Positions 40,918 to 52,235 of a stretch of 64,000 bases of DNA are shown piece after piece; within the stretch, counting starts at the first letter, position 1; each line of letters starts with the position of its first letter. The position numbers and the translations under genes were made by a program. The stretch is taken from positions 30,064 through 94,063 of the forward strand of contig MEHQ01004013.1 in the NCBI GenBank assembly GCA_008828725.1. Direction: 5' to 3'. The notes under the pieces were generated by a model. That model did no database searches, had not been told where the DNA came from, and worked only from the letters and a program-made list of their open reading frames with translations. This stretch comes from Saccharina japonica. Taxonomy: Eukaryota > Sar > Phaeophyceae > Laminariales > Laminariaceae.

Positions 40918-42482
40918 GAGGTATGGCCCGGAGCTCTTCGATAAGCCCGGAGCACCGTTTCGACTCAAAGCCAGCCTGCTTCAAGCAGAGGCCATGGAGC
41001 ACGGATCTACATTATTTGACTTTTTCGTGGTTCGTGTCGCGACACGTGCCGCGGCATAGGGTTCGGGTTAGGGTTAGGGTTAGGGTTAGCGATACTCGCC
41101 GCGACACGTGTAGCGACACTCGCCGCGACACGTGTCGCGACAAAAAGTATAATAATGTACATCCCTCCGATGGAGGCACTGCTGTACGGTTGCATGACAT
41201 GGGCCCCACGTCGCGACCACTACCGACTGCTGCGGACGATACACCACCGGCTGCTGCTGCGAGTTATTGGGTACCAGCGCAAGCAAGGCGCCTACCGGCA
41301 GCTGTCCTACGCCTAGGCCCTGAAGAGGGTCGGGTGCCAGAGTGTAGAAGCCACTGTCCGGCAGCGGCGCCTGCTGTTCGCGGGGGCCGTGGCAAGGCAG
41401 CCAGACGGGCGACTCCCGAAACGACTGATGTTCGGGGAGCTAGTGGGGGGGAAGGACCCGGCGCGGGGTGCCCGGAGCGGAACTGGCAGGCGTGCCTGAA
41501 GGACGACTTCAAAGCGTTCGGAGCTACGTACGGCTCTACGGACGACCAGAGACGTGTCTTCGAAGTCCCGAATTCAGTTTAGGCGGAAGCAGCGAAGGTG
41601 AAGGGAGGAAGGCAGTGGTACAAGGGAGTGCTGCAGGGAGCTGAGAGGTTTATGACCTCCTGGCACAAGGACGAAGAGGAGTCTAGCCGAAAACGAGCGA
41701 CCAAGCGAGACAAAGAGCGCAGCAGTAATAAAGAGACGCCAAGAACCAACGGGACCGAAGGGGTGCGGAAGAAGGGCGAATCGGCGAGGGAAGAAAACAA
41801 GCGAGAAACGGCGGACCGAGTGGCGCGATATGTGCCGGATTGACTCTCCTGGACTGTTTGTTCGTTTGTGTTTTTGTTTTGTTTTTCCCCCTCCCCCCAC
41901 CGCCGCACCATTGCACCACCCCCTTGAGATGAATGTCTGTGCTGTCTCTGTGGTCTTGTTTGTTTGAGTGTTTGCATGTACTTTTGACTTGTCTCTTTTT
42001 CTTTGCCTTTGTCTTTGTCTCTTCGTTGTTTTTTACCTTTTGCAGTTAAACTGCTCGCATGCCGGGGGTACATCAGTCGCACGGGACCATAGTTCCCTTC
42101 CCCCGTACCATGTCTGCGTTTATAATCGGGGTGGAGGACTCGATTTGGTTTGCCTGACCGGCGTGAACCCGGCACGGAACACCCCGGCATTGTAGGGGCA
42201 CCAAGATAAAATCAGGGGGCGTATACCCCCGATTGGTGATGTTGACCTTTCTAGTTTTATTTTTACCTTCACATAGCGTGTAGAGGGGAGCGGAGGTCTC
42301 CAGACTATCTGTTTTTGACTGGCTTTGATCTCTTTGCGGACCCTTCGGGTTCCACTTTTATTTCAGTATTCCTTTTTTTAGGTAAGTTAGCCTGTGACCA
42401 CGGGAATCGACCGTGTCAAGTGCATGATTACGGACAAATGGAGGTACTGGATTGAGAGACCGGCACGGTTTTTAATGTGAAG

Positions 42483-42485
<3 letters not shown>
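40918..42485 (+). mobile_element. LINE-A, plus strand, inserted in LINE-B
   Basis: The 5' end is truncated at about 40918 within the ORF2 thumb region (GPELFDKPGAPFRLKASLLQ, AEAMEH). After a 170 bp insertion it continues ALLYGCMTWAPRRDHYRLLR, TIHHRLLLRVIGYQRKQGAY, then a stop, RQRRLLFAGAVARQPDGRLP and, after a frame change, the WYKGVLQGAERFMTSWH tail ending near 41842. The 3' region is near-identical to 15883-16530, and the terminus TTTTTAATGTGAAGAC is at 42470-42485. Leaving it out joins 40917 to 42537 as in the intact LINE-B at 61.25 kb. Confidence 0.85.
41000..41169. mobile_element. 170 bp MITE with an internal (TTAGGG)n tract
   Basis: ATGGAG flanks it on both sides (40994-40999 and 41170-41175), and the LINE-A protein reads QAEAMEH before and MEALLYGC after. 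The arms mirror each other (ACATTATTTGACTTTTT with GTGTCGCGACACGTG, against ACATTATTATACTTTTTGTC with GCGACACGTGTC). Between the arms lie four GGGTTA units (about 41063-41089), i.e. the TTAGGG telomere sequence. A second arm-like GCGACACTCGCCGCGACAC lies beside the tract. Confidence 0.8.

Positions 42486-42535
<50 letters not shown>
42486..42535 (+). repeat. (AAC)n microsatellite, LINE-A tail
   Basis: About 17 AAC units directly after the LINE-A terminus. Confidence 0.97.
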
Positions 42536-42536
<1 letters not shown>

Positions 42537-43390
42537 TCCTGAACGTCTGTGTTAGGCGCAGCAAAACATCGACACTGATTAGGAATCATTCCACATTAAA
42601 GGGGTCTTCCACGATGCAGGCAAAAAATTGGTGCACCCGGGGAACCGCGCCATCTCTGCCGCATCGCTCTACAAAACCAGTGAGGTCATCCACACAGACC
42701 CAACAACAGCATTCAGGGGGAAAAACGATATAGTTATGAGGAAAAGCAATGTTTGTCCGTTCGCCACCGGTCGATGTCGTCGGTATGCTTGTCGATGCTC
42801 CAGCGCGATGCTCCGGTACCGCCGCTTCCCGGTGCTCCGGCTCGCTGCTGTGGTGCCGCTCTGGACAGTCCTAGCACGACCACACTCGACCCGCTCCGTC
42901 CGTACACGCTCTCGTTGCTGTCCTTCCCAGTCGGTTCCTCGCTTTCTCCCTCGTTACACTCAGGGTGCTTGGTCTGGAAAAAATAATTGCTCGCGTTGAA
43001 GGGGTCAACCAGCCCAGGCTTCAGCTCGTCGCCACACATCCCCTCCTTTGATGGCGACGCCAGGTTACTGAGAGAGTACAGCTCCCTCTAGCAAACACAC
43101 CTAGGGCCTTGTACGTTGTGTCCGTCCACCTTCCTGGTGGCGTTTGCCTCCGCGCACAAAAGTGAGATAGGCATTGCTGTCTACACCGACGGACAAAAAG
43201 GCCCGTTAATCTGGATTTTTTGCCTGACACACCAGTGCCGATCCAGCTCCACCGCTGCGCACGCTTCGCGGCGGGTGCGCAGCAGCAAGAAGGTATCGGT
43301 CCGCTTATAGGTGAATCTGGCCTTGCTCACTTGAAAGACCCCCCCCCCCCTATTCGATATGGGCCATGTTAAAGCAAAAGCCTTGCCGAG
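42537..43390 (-). mobile_element. LINE-B inner part with protein-coding remnant
   Basis: Reverse-complement copy of 60360-61250. Read on the minus strand, one frame gives GDELKPGLVDPFNASNYFFQ, TKHPECNEGESEEPTGKDSN and ESVYGRSGSSVVVLG. Beyond a variable GC-rich spacer another open part gives YIVFPPECCCWVCVDD, TGFVERCGRDG and CIVEDPFNVE. The same residues are kept in the second copy (CLIVEDPFDVERFPISVDVY). The VEDPFDV segment resembles the IEDPFD motif of the PAP-associated domain in Cid1-type poly(A)/uridylyl transferases; this is only a motif-level guess. Stops and frame changes make this copy dead. Confidence 0.55.
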
Positions 43391-45807
43391 GCAGCCAGGA
43401 CGGGGAAATTACTAGTATAAGATCAAGATTATCTTAGGTTTTCAGGTTCGGCTTCAAACGTGCGCTGCCTTTGGCGTGGCGAGGTGGAGTCCACCCGATA
43501 CACCAAGCTGTCCGTGCTAGTAAGACGACGAGCACCATGCGTGGCAGCATATCGTTACTCCTATGCCCAGTAACCATGGGCGAAAAATAACTAGTAGCTG
43601 AAGATCAGATATCTGGCCGGTACTTCGCCCACACAAATGACTCTATGTCTAGGAGAGAGGAAATATGGATGTGCAGAACCACGTGAAACTCTCGCAATCA
43701 TGCACAGGATATGAGTTAAACAATTAGTGCAAGCTTTACTTCAGGGATAGTGCTGTACATATAAGATTCAAAGTGTTGCTCTAATCCTTTGCTGTGGGGG
43801 CAGAGTTTGTTTCCACCGGCGAGCTAAATGAATCATTGTCGTTCCCACCACGATGTTGTACTGCGCTTGTCTTTTGTGCAAGGTGTCAAAGGCGATCCTA
43901 CTTACGAGCCCTTTTGAAATCGCCGGCCACAGGAACGCCGTCGCGGCCCCCGAAGAGCCGACTAGCCGTGTTTTATGGCACCAACAACAACACTGGCCCG
44001 ACGAATTATTGTGGATCGACGACCAGTCAAACGAGGAGGATTATACGGTGGCCAAGAAGCTATGAAAGGTCAAGGCGAGCAAAATGCATACGATCTCCAT
44101 ATCAGTCTACAAATTGGCAACTTCAGCGTAGCACACACTGAATCACGTGGTGGTGTGCCTGTTTTGTGGGGCTGCCATAGCACCGGGGTCGCAGAAACTG
44201 GGTTCCTCAATTTGGGGTGCTGTACAGTAGAACACTTGCTGTATGTATCCGTCTGGTTGTGGCCTTACTGTTGCACATATTGTATTACTTCCCTTAGAGG
44301 CCTGTAATAGCCCGTCCAGCCGGTACATGCCTATTAACTTCCATGACATTATATTGCCTCTTGTTTGTGTGATATATACTACAGATCAATGGGCTTATCG
44401 ATGGCAAAATGTCGATCATTGTGATATCAAGTTTGGTGATTTTGTAGTTGAAGGTTTTGGCGAAGCACACGACCAATTGTTCACGAATTCGAACAATATC
44501 TCGTGAGAGCGAGAGTCGCCAACGCCTCTATTGCACTGTTCGGTTCTCTAGGTTGTCCTGTATAACCTTCGGAACTCTTCGGATACGAATTGAATCCTTG
44601 CTGGTCCTTATTATGTTCAGGTCGGTTTGGTCCTGCGAGGTGCTACTTCAGTAACTACCAGCTGCACAGTCACACACTCGACCCCACACTGGCTTCCAGG
44701 AAAATATATCCCGACGGTAGGAACACTGGCTTCCAGAATAACCTATCCCGAGGGTGGGAACGCAATTGTTGCTGCGCAATCTCCCTGGCGTTGCAAACTG
44801 TGATGAATGCGACCTAGGTTTCGATAGGCCATCCACATTCATGGTGGTAATAGAACTAGCGGTGTAGTGGAGGTGAAACTCCGCATGCAAAGCAGCGGGC
44901 TATTAGCGTGGTGCATATGGCAACGATGCCAGACATGCGACGGGGAGGAATCCGTTTGTTGGCAGTGGTAACCGTCCCTCTCAAAGAACTGACCGGCGGC
45001 ACGTTTCGTCCGACATAAACAGCTACCGGTCAAGCACTCGGCCGGTAAGCGCTTCAACAGACGTATTGGTGCCGGTCACACAGTAGACCGAAAAGGAGAT
45101 TTAACATATACGCATTGGTCGGGCGCAATGTTAGATGTTACCAGTGAGGCCGATGCTGAGTCCTTCAAAGTTGTGAGCTTAACCTGGATTGGTCGGTGAA
45201 GGGATGTATGGGACGACTTGAACATGATGAACTCTAGCTACGGGCTTGACGCAGTAATATCTAGTATATTCACTACTCTGGCTAAACAGGCTTGTCGGGT
45301 AAATGTCTAGTTCGTTCACTTACCCCACGGTCACTCATGTAGGCTCGTACCGTTGGGCCTCAGCGATAGTCCACTGCTGGGTGTGCCAAAAAGGTGATGG
45401 CGAGAAAAAAAATTATATTGGTGGCGAACCACAGCAGTTGCGTCGGTATGCTTCAGGCAACATCACCCCCCCCCATCTGCGCTGCTCGTGCATTGGCATC
45501 AAATAGTACCACCATGCCCTCTCGCGACATGATCTCTTCGACAAAGTCCTCCACCCAATGTCCACACTAGTCTAGAGGTTACGCTTGAACGCTACAATGT
45601 ATGCAGTAGTGTTGATCCAGGGGTACGAACAGAAATATTGTCGTGAACGTTTCCGCACCTCAACACATCCAATGCACTACAGTAGGTATATATCTCCCAA
45701 ATACTGCCAGATAGTGTCAACAACATATGGAAAATACAATTGTTGAATGAGGTTGAATGAGGGCGTACATTTCATAATCAACGAACACCAGTAACACCCG
45801 GGAGTTC
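43391..45807. other. no recognised gene; some protein-like frames
   Basis: Frames at 43794-44141 and 43853-44065 (+) overlap. The second reads like decayed protein (LCKVSKAILLTSPFEIAGHR, then LFCGAAIAPGSQKLGSSIWG in the same strand), and 44243-44506 (+) is open for 87 codons. I recognise none of them, and no second copy supports them. A stretch with nine C lies at about 45463-45471. Confidence 0.3.
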
Positions 45808-46398
45808 ATTAGCTCACGTCCTACCAGCATTCACGTATACCGCCCAATCTGCGAGCAACAAACCAAATACTCTACAGTACCAATTATATATCATCCAAAA
45901 AAAGCCACCCCGGCATGTGTACCCCTACGCTAAACACCTAAAACGAAACCAGGTTTGTGTGTAGGTGGTCGGTAAGAACATCTGCAATGATGATTCACCG
46001 ACCGTACGTGGACCATCACAACCTCGACGTTAGCAACACTCAACTCAGTTAAGACATGTTCGTTGGAAATTAAAGGCGCTTCGTATGGAAAACCTGACAA
46101 CCCGCCATCCAGTCGAAACTCGGCAGCCTGCATACAATCGAACTCCCCAAAGCTTGTAGATACATTTGATTTAAGTCTACGTTATGGCAGCGCATCACCT
46201 TATGTTCCAATCGTTGGAAATAACGAGCAATAGTATCAAGCAGCTTTCCATCTATATCGCCCAACAAAAACATATGAATATGTATTATTTTACCTTACCG
46301 CATATCGAAAACAAATTAGGTTACATCTTACCAGCATTCACGTATACCTCCCAATCTGCGAGCAACTAACAAAATATACTCACAGTACCAATTAAATA
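45808..46398 (-). repeat. ~500 bp satellite, first unit and start of second
   Basis: Unit landmarks on the plus strand are TAGCTCACGTCCTACCAGCA, CTGCGAGCAAC, TACAGTACCAATTATATATC, AAGCCACCCCGGCATGTG, then a minus-strand coding block. Minus-strand translation gives LLGDIDGKLLDTIARYFQRL, EHKVMRCHNVDL and, in a shifted frame, MQAAEFRLDGGLSGFPYEAP, LTELSVANVEVVMVHVRSVN. The array is cut at 46398 by the fold-back element and continues at 49349. Confidence 0.85.
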
Positions 46399-49348
46399 GG
46401 GGAGTGATAAATGTGCCCCCGGGGGCACATCTCTTAACGACGCCCCCGGGGGCCCTTTTTGCTTATTGCGCCCCCGGAATTGGGGCTGATTACAAAGCAC
46501 ACCACCACGAGCGATTACGACGACCGTAGAGCAGCAGACCTGTCTGGGGATTGTCTACTGCATGTGCTGCTGCGGTGTGTGCTGTAGTTCCGCCGGTCAT
46601 CGCGTTTCGCGCAATATACAGACGGCTTCGTGTTGTCGATACCCAGGACATTTCCAGGCATTGGTTTAGGGTGCAACCTCAAGCTAAAAGTGTCTCTACA
46701 TGATGCACGCGCCACGAGCGATGACGACGGCCGTAGGGCATTGTCTACGGCATGTGCTGCTGTGATGTATGCAGTAATGCCGCCAGGTATCGCTTCTCGC
46801 TCGATATACAGACGTGTTTGTGTTCTCTTATTCCCAGGCTATTTTTGGGGGCACATGGAGCGAAAAGTGCCTCCGAAAGCAGACTACAGTACATACATGA
46901 AGCACGCTACTACGACCGAGTACAACGATCGTAGGGCACCAGACTTCTCTGGGACTTGTCTACGGTATGTGCTGCTGAGACCTGTGCACTAGTTCCGCCG
47001 GCCATCGCTTCTCGCTCGATATACATATTATACGTGTTCGTGTGCTCGATACCAAGGATATTCTCCAGGCCATTTTTGGGGGCGCACCACGCCAAAGGTG
47101 CCTCCGGAAATAGGCTGCATGAAGCACGCCACCACGAGCGATAACGACGATCGTACGGCACCAGACCTGTCTAGGAATTGCCTACGGTATTTGCTGCTGC
47201 GGTGTGTACAGTAGTTCCGCCGGTCGCAGCTTCTTGCTCGACGTACGTATGGGTTCGTGTTCTCCATTCTGAGGGTTTCTCCAGCCCTTTTTTGGGGGGG
47301 CATCAAGCTAAAGGTGCCTCCGGAAATAGGTTGCATGAAGCACGCCACCACGAGTGATGACGACGACCGTACGGCACCAGACCTTTTTGGGGGTTGTCTA
47401 TACGGCATGCGCTAATGTGGTGTATGCAGTAGTTTCGCCGGTCATCGCGTCTCGCCCGATATACAGATGCGTTCGTATCCTCGATACTCGTGATTTTTGC
47501 AGGCATTGTTTTGGGGGCACATGAAGCTATAAGCGTGCCTCCGAAAAGAAGCTCGTACGCGAATGAACATGGAAGAAAGCGGAACATAAATACATTTCGA
47601 GACCACCAACTACTATTAATAGCACAGGTATACGAGTACGCGAATTGAATAATGGGCCTTAAATAAAATGTCAAATATATTCCCGAGCGGAATGGCACCA
47701 ACTTTACAAATCTTCCAGTTGCGCGAATTCAATGCCCATTAAATAGGGTTGCCAGTCAAATGGTTCCGTGCTGAATGTCACTTAGTTTACACGCATACAC
47801 GAACTCCAATGAAAAGAAACGGAACACCAAAATAGATGTCTGGCGTCAATACTACCAATGATCAACATTGACAGAACGCGTATACGAGTACGCGAATTGA
47901 TCATATTTCCAAGGGCAACTTATAGTTGCTTCCGTGCAGGATGGCACCTACCTACTTTAGAGTTGGCCCTTAAGGCTTACAGGTATATCAAACGCCAATG
48001 AAAATGGATGGACAAAGAACACCCAAATAATACACGTACCTGGTATGTATTTACCATAATTCCACAACACATCTGCTACACACACCACAGCAGCAGGTGC
48101 CATAGACAATCCTCACACGGGCCCACTACGTACTACAGTACTGCAGTACTGATCGTACCAATATATATAGGTATAATAGAGGCCATATAATAGTAGTTCC
48201 CATAGTAGTTTGGTAGTCCCTTGGTAGTTTTACTACTACTGCTGTAGTCTATTTTCGGAGATATCCTGAATATCGAGAACATCACGAACCCGTCTGTATA
48301 TCGAGCGAGGAGCGACGACCGGCGGAACTACTGCGCACGCTGCAGCAGTACATGCCGTAGACAACATCCAGACAAGTGTGGTGTCCTACGGTTGACGTGA
48401 TCTCTTGTGGTGGCGTGCTTCATGCAATCCATTTCCCGAGGCATTTTTAGCTTGATGTGCCCCCAAAGAACATCGTAAGTATCGAGAACACGAACCCGTC
48501 TGTATATCGCGCGAGAAGCTGCGACCGGCGGAACTACTGTACACACCGCAGCAGCAAATACCGTAGGCAATTCCTAGACAGGTCTGGTGCCGTACGATCG
48601 TCGTTATCGCTCGTGGTGGCGTGCTTCATGCAGCCTATTTCCGGAGGCACCTTTGGCGTGGTGCGCCCCCAAAAATGGCCTGGAGAATATCCTTGGTATC
48701 GAGCACACGAACACGTATGTATATCGAGCGAGAAGCGATGGCCGGCGGAACTAGTGCACAGGCCTCAGCAGCACATACCGTAGACAAGTCCCAGAGGAGT
48801 CTGGTGCCCTACGATCGTTGTACTCGGTCGTAGTAGCGTGCTTCATGTATGTACTGTAGTCTGCTTTCGGAGGCACTTTTCGCTTGATGTGCCCCCAAAA
48901 ATAGCCTGGGATTAAGAGAACACAAACACGTCTGTATATCGAGCGAGAAGCGATACCTGGCGGCATTACTGCATACATACATCACAGCAGCACATGCCGT
49001 AGACAATGCCCTACGGCCGTCGTCATCGCTCGTGGCGCGTGCATCATGTAGAGGCACTTTTAGCTTGATGATGCACCCTAAACCAATGCCTGGAAATATC
49101 CTGGGTATCGACAACACGAAGCCGTCTGTATATTGCGCGAAACGCGATGACCGGCGGAACTACAGCACACACCGCAGCAGCACATGCAGTAGACAATCCC
49201 CAGACAGGTCTGCTGCTCTACGGTCGTCGTAATCGCTCGTGGTGATGTGCTTTGTAATCAGCCCCAATTCCGGGGGCGCAATAAGCAAAAAGGGCCCCCG
49301 GGGACGTCGTTAAGAGATGTGCCCCCGGGGGCACATTTATCAATCCCC
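46399..49348. mobile_element. 2.95 kb Mutator-like fold-back element
   Basis: Ends GGGGAGTGATAAATGTGCCC and, in reverse complement, GGGGATTGATAAATGTGCCC. Each is followed by the perfect palindrome GTGCCCCCGGGGGCAC and a second C/G palindrome. The arms mirror for about 1 kb and each consists of five ~200-220 bp direct repeats (anchors near 46521, 46722, 46923, 47144 and 47361; mirror anchors near 48374, 48580, 48798, 49005 and 49207). The centre (47540-48300) holds two ~240 bp repeats and no transposase. The 9 bp flanks AATTAAATA (46390-46398) and AATTTTATA (49349-49357) match the target AATTATATA in intact satellite units with one or two changes. A 9 bp duplication and G-rich ends suit the Mutator superfamily. 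Confidence 0.85.
47540..48300. other. centre of the fold-back element, non-coding
   Basis: Holds two direct repeats about 240 bases apart (TATACGAGTACGCGAATTGA at about 47630 and 47881; AAGAAAGCGGAAC and AAGAAACGGAACACC upstream of each), and ATTAAATAGGGTTGCC. No frame resembles a transposase. Confidence 0.6.
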
Positions 49349-50790
49349 AATTTTATATCACCAAAAGATAGCCACCCCGGCATGTGCACCCCCACGCTAA
49401 ATGCCTAAAACGAAACCAGGTGTGAGTGTAGATGGTCCGTGAGAACATCTGCAATGATGCTTCACCGACCGTACGTGGACCATCACAACCTCGACGTTAG
49501 CAACACTCAACACAGTTAAGACATTTTCGGTGAAAATTATTTGCGCTTCGTATCGTAAACCTGACAACACGTCATCCAATCGAAACTCGGCAGCCTGCAA
49601 ACCATCGAACTCCCTAAAGCTTGTTGATACTTGATGGAAGTCTACGTTATGGCAGCGCATAACCTAATGCTCCAATCGTTGGAAATAACGAGCAATAATA
49701 TCATAGCAGCGTTCCACCTATTTGCCCAACAAAAACATATGAATATGTAGTATTATACCTAACCGCATAATAAAAAACACGTTAGCTCACGTCCTACCAG
49801 CATTCACGTATACCTCCCAATCTGCGAGCAACAACCAAAGACTCTACAGTACCAATTATATATCACCAAAAGAAAGCCACCCTTGCATGTGTACCCCTAC
49901 GCTAAAATAATAAAAAAGAAACAAGGTTTGTGTGTAGGTGGTCCGTGGGAACAACTGCAATGATGCTTGACCGACCGTGCGTGGACCACCACAACCTCGA
50001 CGTTAGCAACACTCAACTCGGTTAAGACATTTTCGGTGAAAATTATAGGCGCTTTGTATCGTAAATCTGACAACACGCCATCCAATCGAAAGTTGGCAGC
50101 CTGCATACAATCGAACTCCCTAAAACGTGTAGATACTTTATGGAAATCTACCTTGTGGCAGCGCACCACCTCATGCTCCAATTGTTGGGTATAACGAGCA
50201 ATAATATCATAGCAGCTTTCCATTTATATCGCCCAACAAAAACATAAGAATATGTAGTATTTGACCTAACCGCATATATAAAAGCACATTAGCTCACGTC
50301 GTACCAGCATTCACGTATAGCTCCCAATCTGCGAGCAACAAACCAAATACTCTACAGTACCAATTATATATCACGAAAGGAAAGCCACCCCGGCATGTGT
50401 ACCCCTACCCTAAATGCCTAAAACGGAACCAGGTTTGTGTGTAGGTGGTCCGTAAGAACATCTGCAATGATGCTTCACCGACCGTACGTGGACCATCACA
50501 ACCTCGACGTTGGCAACACTCAACTCAGTTAAGACAATTTCGGTGGAAATTATAGGCGCTTTGTATCGTAAATCTGACAACACGCCATCCAATCGAAAGT
50601 TTGCAGCCTGCATGCAATCGAACTCCCTAAAACGTGTAGATACTTTATGGAAATCTACGTTGTGGCAGCGCATCACCTTATGCTCCAATCGTTGGAAATA
50701 ACGAGCAATAGTATCATAGCAGCTTTCCATTTATATCGCCCAACAAAAACATATGAATATGTAGTATTTTACCTTACCGCATATCGAAAA
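49349..50790 (-). repeat. ~500 bp satellite, units 2 to 4
   Basis: Continues the array with unit starts at about 49783 and 50286 (period ~503). The last unit ends at about 50790. Each unit keeps a minus-strand frame of 87-108 codons: 50730-50410 begins MESCYDTIARYFQRLEHKVM, then RCHNVDFHKVSTRFREFDCM, QAANFRLDGVLSDLRYKAPI, LTELSVANVEVVMVHVRSVK, HHCRCSYGPPTHKPG; 50223-49897 and 49660-49397 match it. Substitutions between units are largely conservative, as if coding sequence had been amplified. I do not know the protein. Confidence 0.85.
50410..50730 (-). CDS. satellite-borne ORF, best copy, unknown protein
   Basis: A 106-codon frame from ATG to stop, repeated in each satellite unit. In unit 1 the frame is open further upstream (FLLGDIDGKL joins to LDTIARYFQRLEHK), so the ATG of the other units may be secondary after an indel. 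The residue pattern (alternating charged and hydrophobic, one HHCRC pair near the end) is that of a globular protein, with no signal peptide or membrane segment. It may be an exon amplified in tandem, or part of a transposon gene. Units differ by one indel, so not all can be expressed. Confidence 0.4.
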   Translation of the reverse strand: MESCYDTIARYFQRLEHKVMRCHNVDFHKVSTRFREFDCMQAANFRLDGVLSDLRYKAPIISTEIVLTELSVANVEVVMVHVRSVKHHCRCSYGPPTHKPGSVLGI

Positions 50791-51231
50791 AATGTTTTAT
50801 CGTCCCAGCCGGTGCTCGCAAAAATGCCGGCCATAACCCCCCCCTTTCGCAATGCGTTACGTCTTGACGACCAATTCCAAGAAATCCATCCATCTGTCAT
50901 ACTTAGTTGTATTCCGACCTAACGCTTTTCAACAGCAAATTGGCTATCTCCGTATCATCCGTCACCCTTCAGGTTAACGACAAGATGTCTGCGTTCCTGA
51001 AGCGCACTATCCCATGAACTTCCGATTCCAAACCACGCGCATATAGAGCGGTTCTGCACCAGTCAGCTAACGAAAAGAAAATGTAGTAGTTCACCTCACC
51101 GCTTGTAACCCAATATCATCGTAATAATAGGTGCTCACGACAAAACTTGAGAATCCATGATAGCATTCGCTGAGACATTCGGACGGCAGTGTCATGGAGA
51201 AACCGTTGCACCCTGATTCTAAAGAGAACCC
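50791..51231. other. spacer between satellite and gene
   Basis: No repeat or frame of note. It would contain the 3' untranslated region of the minus-strand gene that ends at 51232; no clear AATAAA is visible near the stop. Confidence 0.4.
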
Positions 51232-52235
51232 CTACAGCTTGTGGAGAAGGGCGAAGTCGGTGCCAAGAGGACCGGAGACACGGTAGTCTTCGACGGTCCC
51301 GCGGAATGCCTCAAACCCTTCCATCACCTCGCGGCCGTCCTCATCCGGCACCGGGCGGGCCGTCTCTCCCCAGATTCCAGACAGCAAGTCGTTTTCGAGG
51401 GACAGGCCGTCTATCCCTACGTCCATCTGCCAGAACTCCAAGTCCGGGAGGACGCGGCTGTCCCAGTCCAAGTCACCGCCGCCTTGGGTGTTCGTGCCGA
51501 CGCTGAGGCGTACCGTGACCGACGATGTCACAATTTTGAAGACGGCATGGATGGACTGCACATCAGCAAGGTCGTGCTGATCGATGTACTGCGCGCACCA
51601 CGTGGGCGCCGCCATGTTCTCGAAACGAAGGATCCGGTCTTCGAATATTTCCTCGAGTGCCAGCTGCCGCGTGCCTTGCAGCATCTCGTTGTACATACGG
51701 GCCCAAATCTTGTCTCCACCGAACTGTCTGCACTCCGCCGGTAAATTAGACGACAACAATGTCATGTCATCCGCCACGTGTACGTCCCTGGAAAAGCGAA
51801 GAAGGTCGTCCACTTCCTCCCCATCGACGAGAGCGCGCAGTCCACCATCGGCAAGGCAGGGTGACATTCCGCGGGGACACCCGTTAGTATCGATATCATA
51901 CGGGTTATTCACGTCGCGAACGAGAGAGTGCCCCTCCGTCAAAACGCTGAGTCCCGTGATCAACTGACGATCAGGGAACTCATCGGGCAGAGGAGCGGTC
52001 AACCGGACGTTCACGTGGAGGTCGGCGTCCTCATCCTTGATCATGTTATACCAGCCGCCGTCGACCCCAGACCAGTCAACCTTCTGGCCGCGGAGGCCTT
52101 TCATATGCGGGTCGTCGCACAGGTTGGAACCGTCCGGGCAGAAATCTGCGATGTGTTCCACGTTCAAGTTCGAGCACATTGGACGTTTAAGAAATGAGGG
52201 ACCAATCAAAGCTACAACAGCAAGCCTCTAACGCC
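51232..52235 (-). CDS. von Willebrand D / root-cap-like secreted protein (terminal exon)
   Basis: Open from just after a TAG to the stop at 51232-51234, about 333 codons. Counting from 52209, the main signature is DPHMKGLRGQKVDWSG at residues 33-48, then LHVNVRLTAPLP (64-75), CPRGMSPC (111-118) and near the end LLSGIWGETARP (275-286) and GTVEDYRVSGPLG (304-316). The order 'DPH..g..g..vDw.G', 'lHvN', 'GilGet' is that of vWD / plant root-cap (LEA-like) domains, usually extracellular. Seven cysteines fit a secreted protein. The first in-frame ATG is at 52179, but the frame upstream reads RLAVVALIGPSF, like the end of a signal peptide, directly after a possible 3' splice site (GGCGTTAG), so an upstream exon probably supplies the start. 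The nearest neighbours are repeats. It is intact over its whole length. Confidence 0.75.

Noticed and set aside
41063-41089. TTAGGG units as a true telomere or chromosome-end fusion
   Set aside because: Only four units, in one orientation, inside a MITE with a 6 bp duplication within a LINE ORF.
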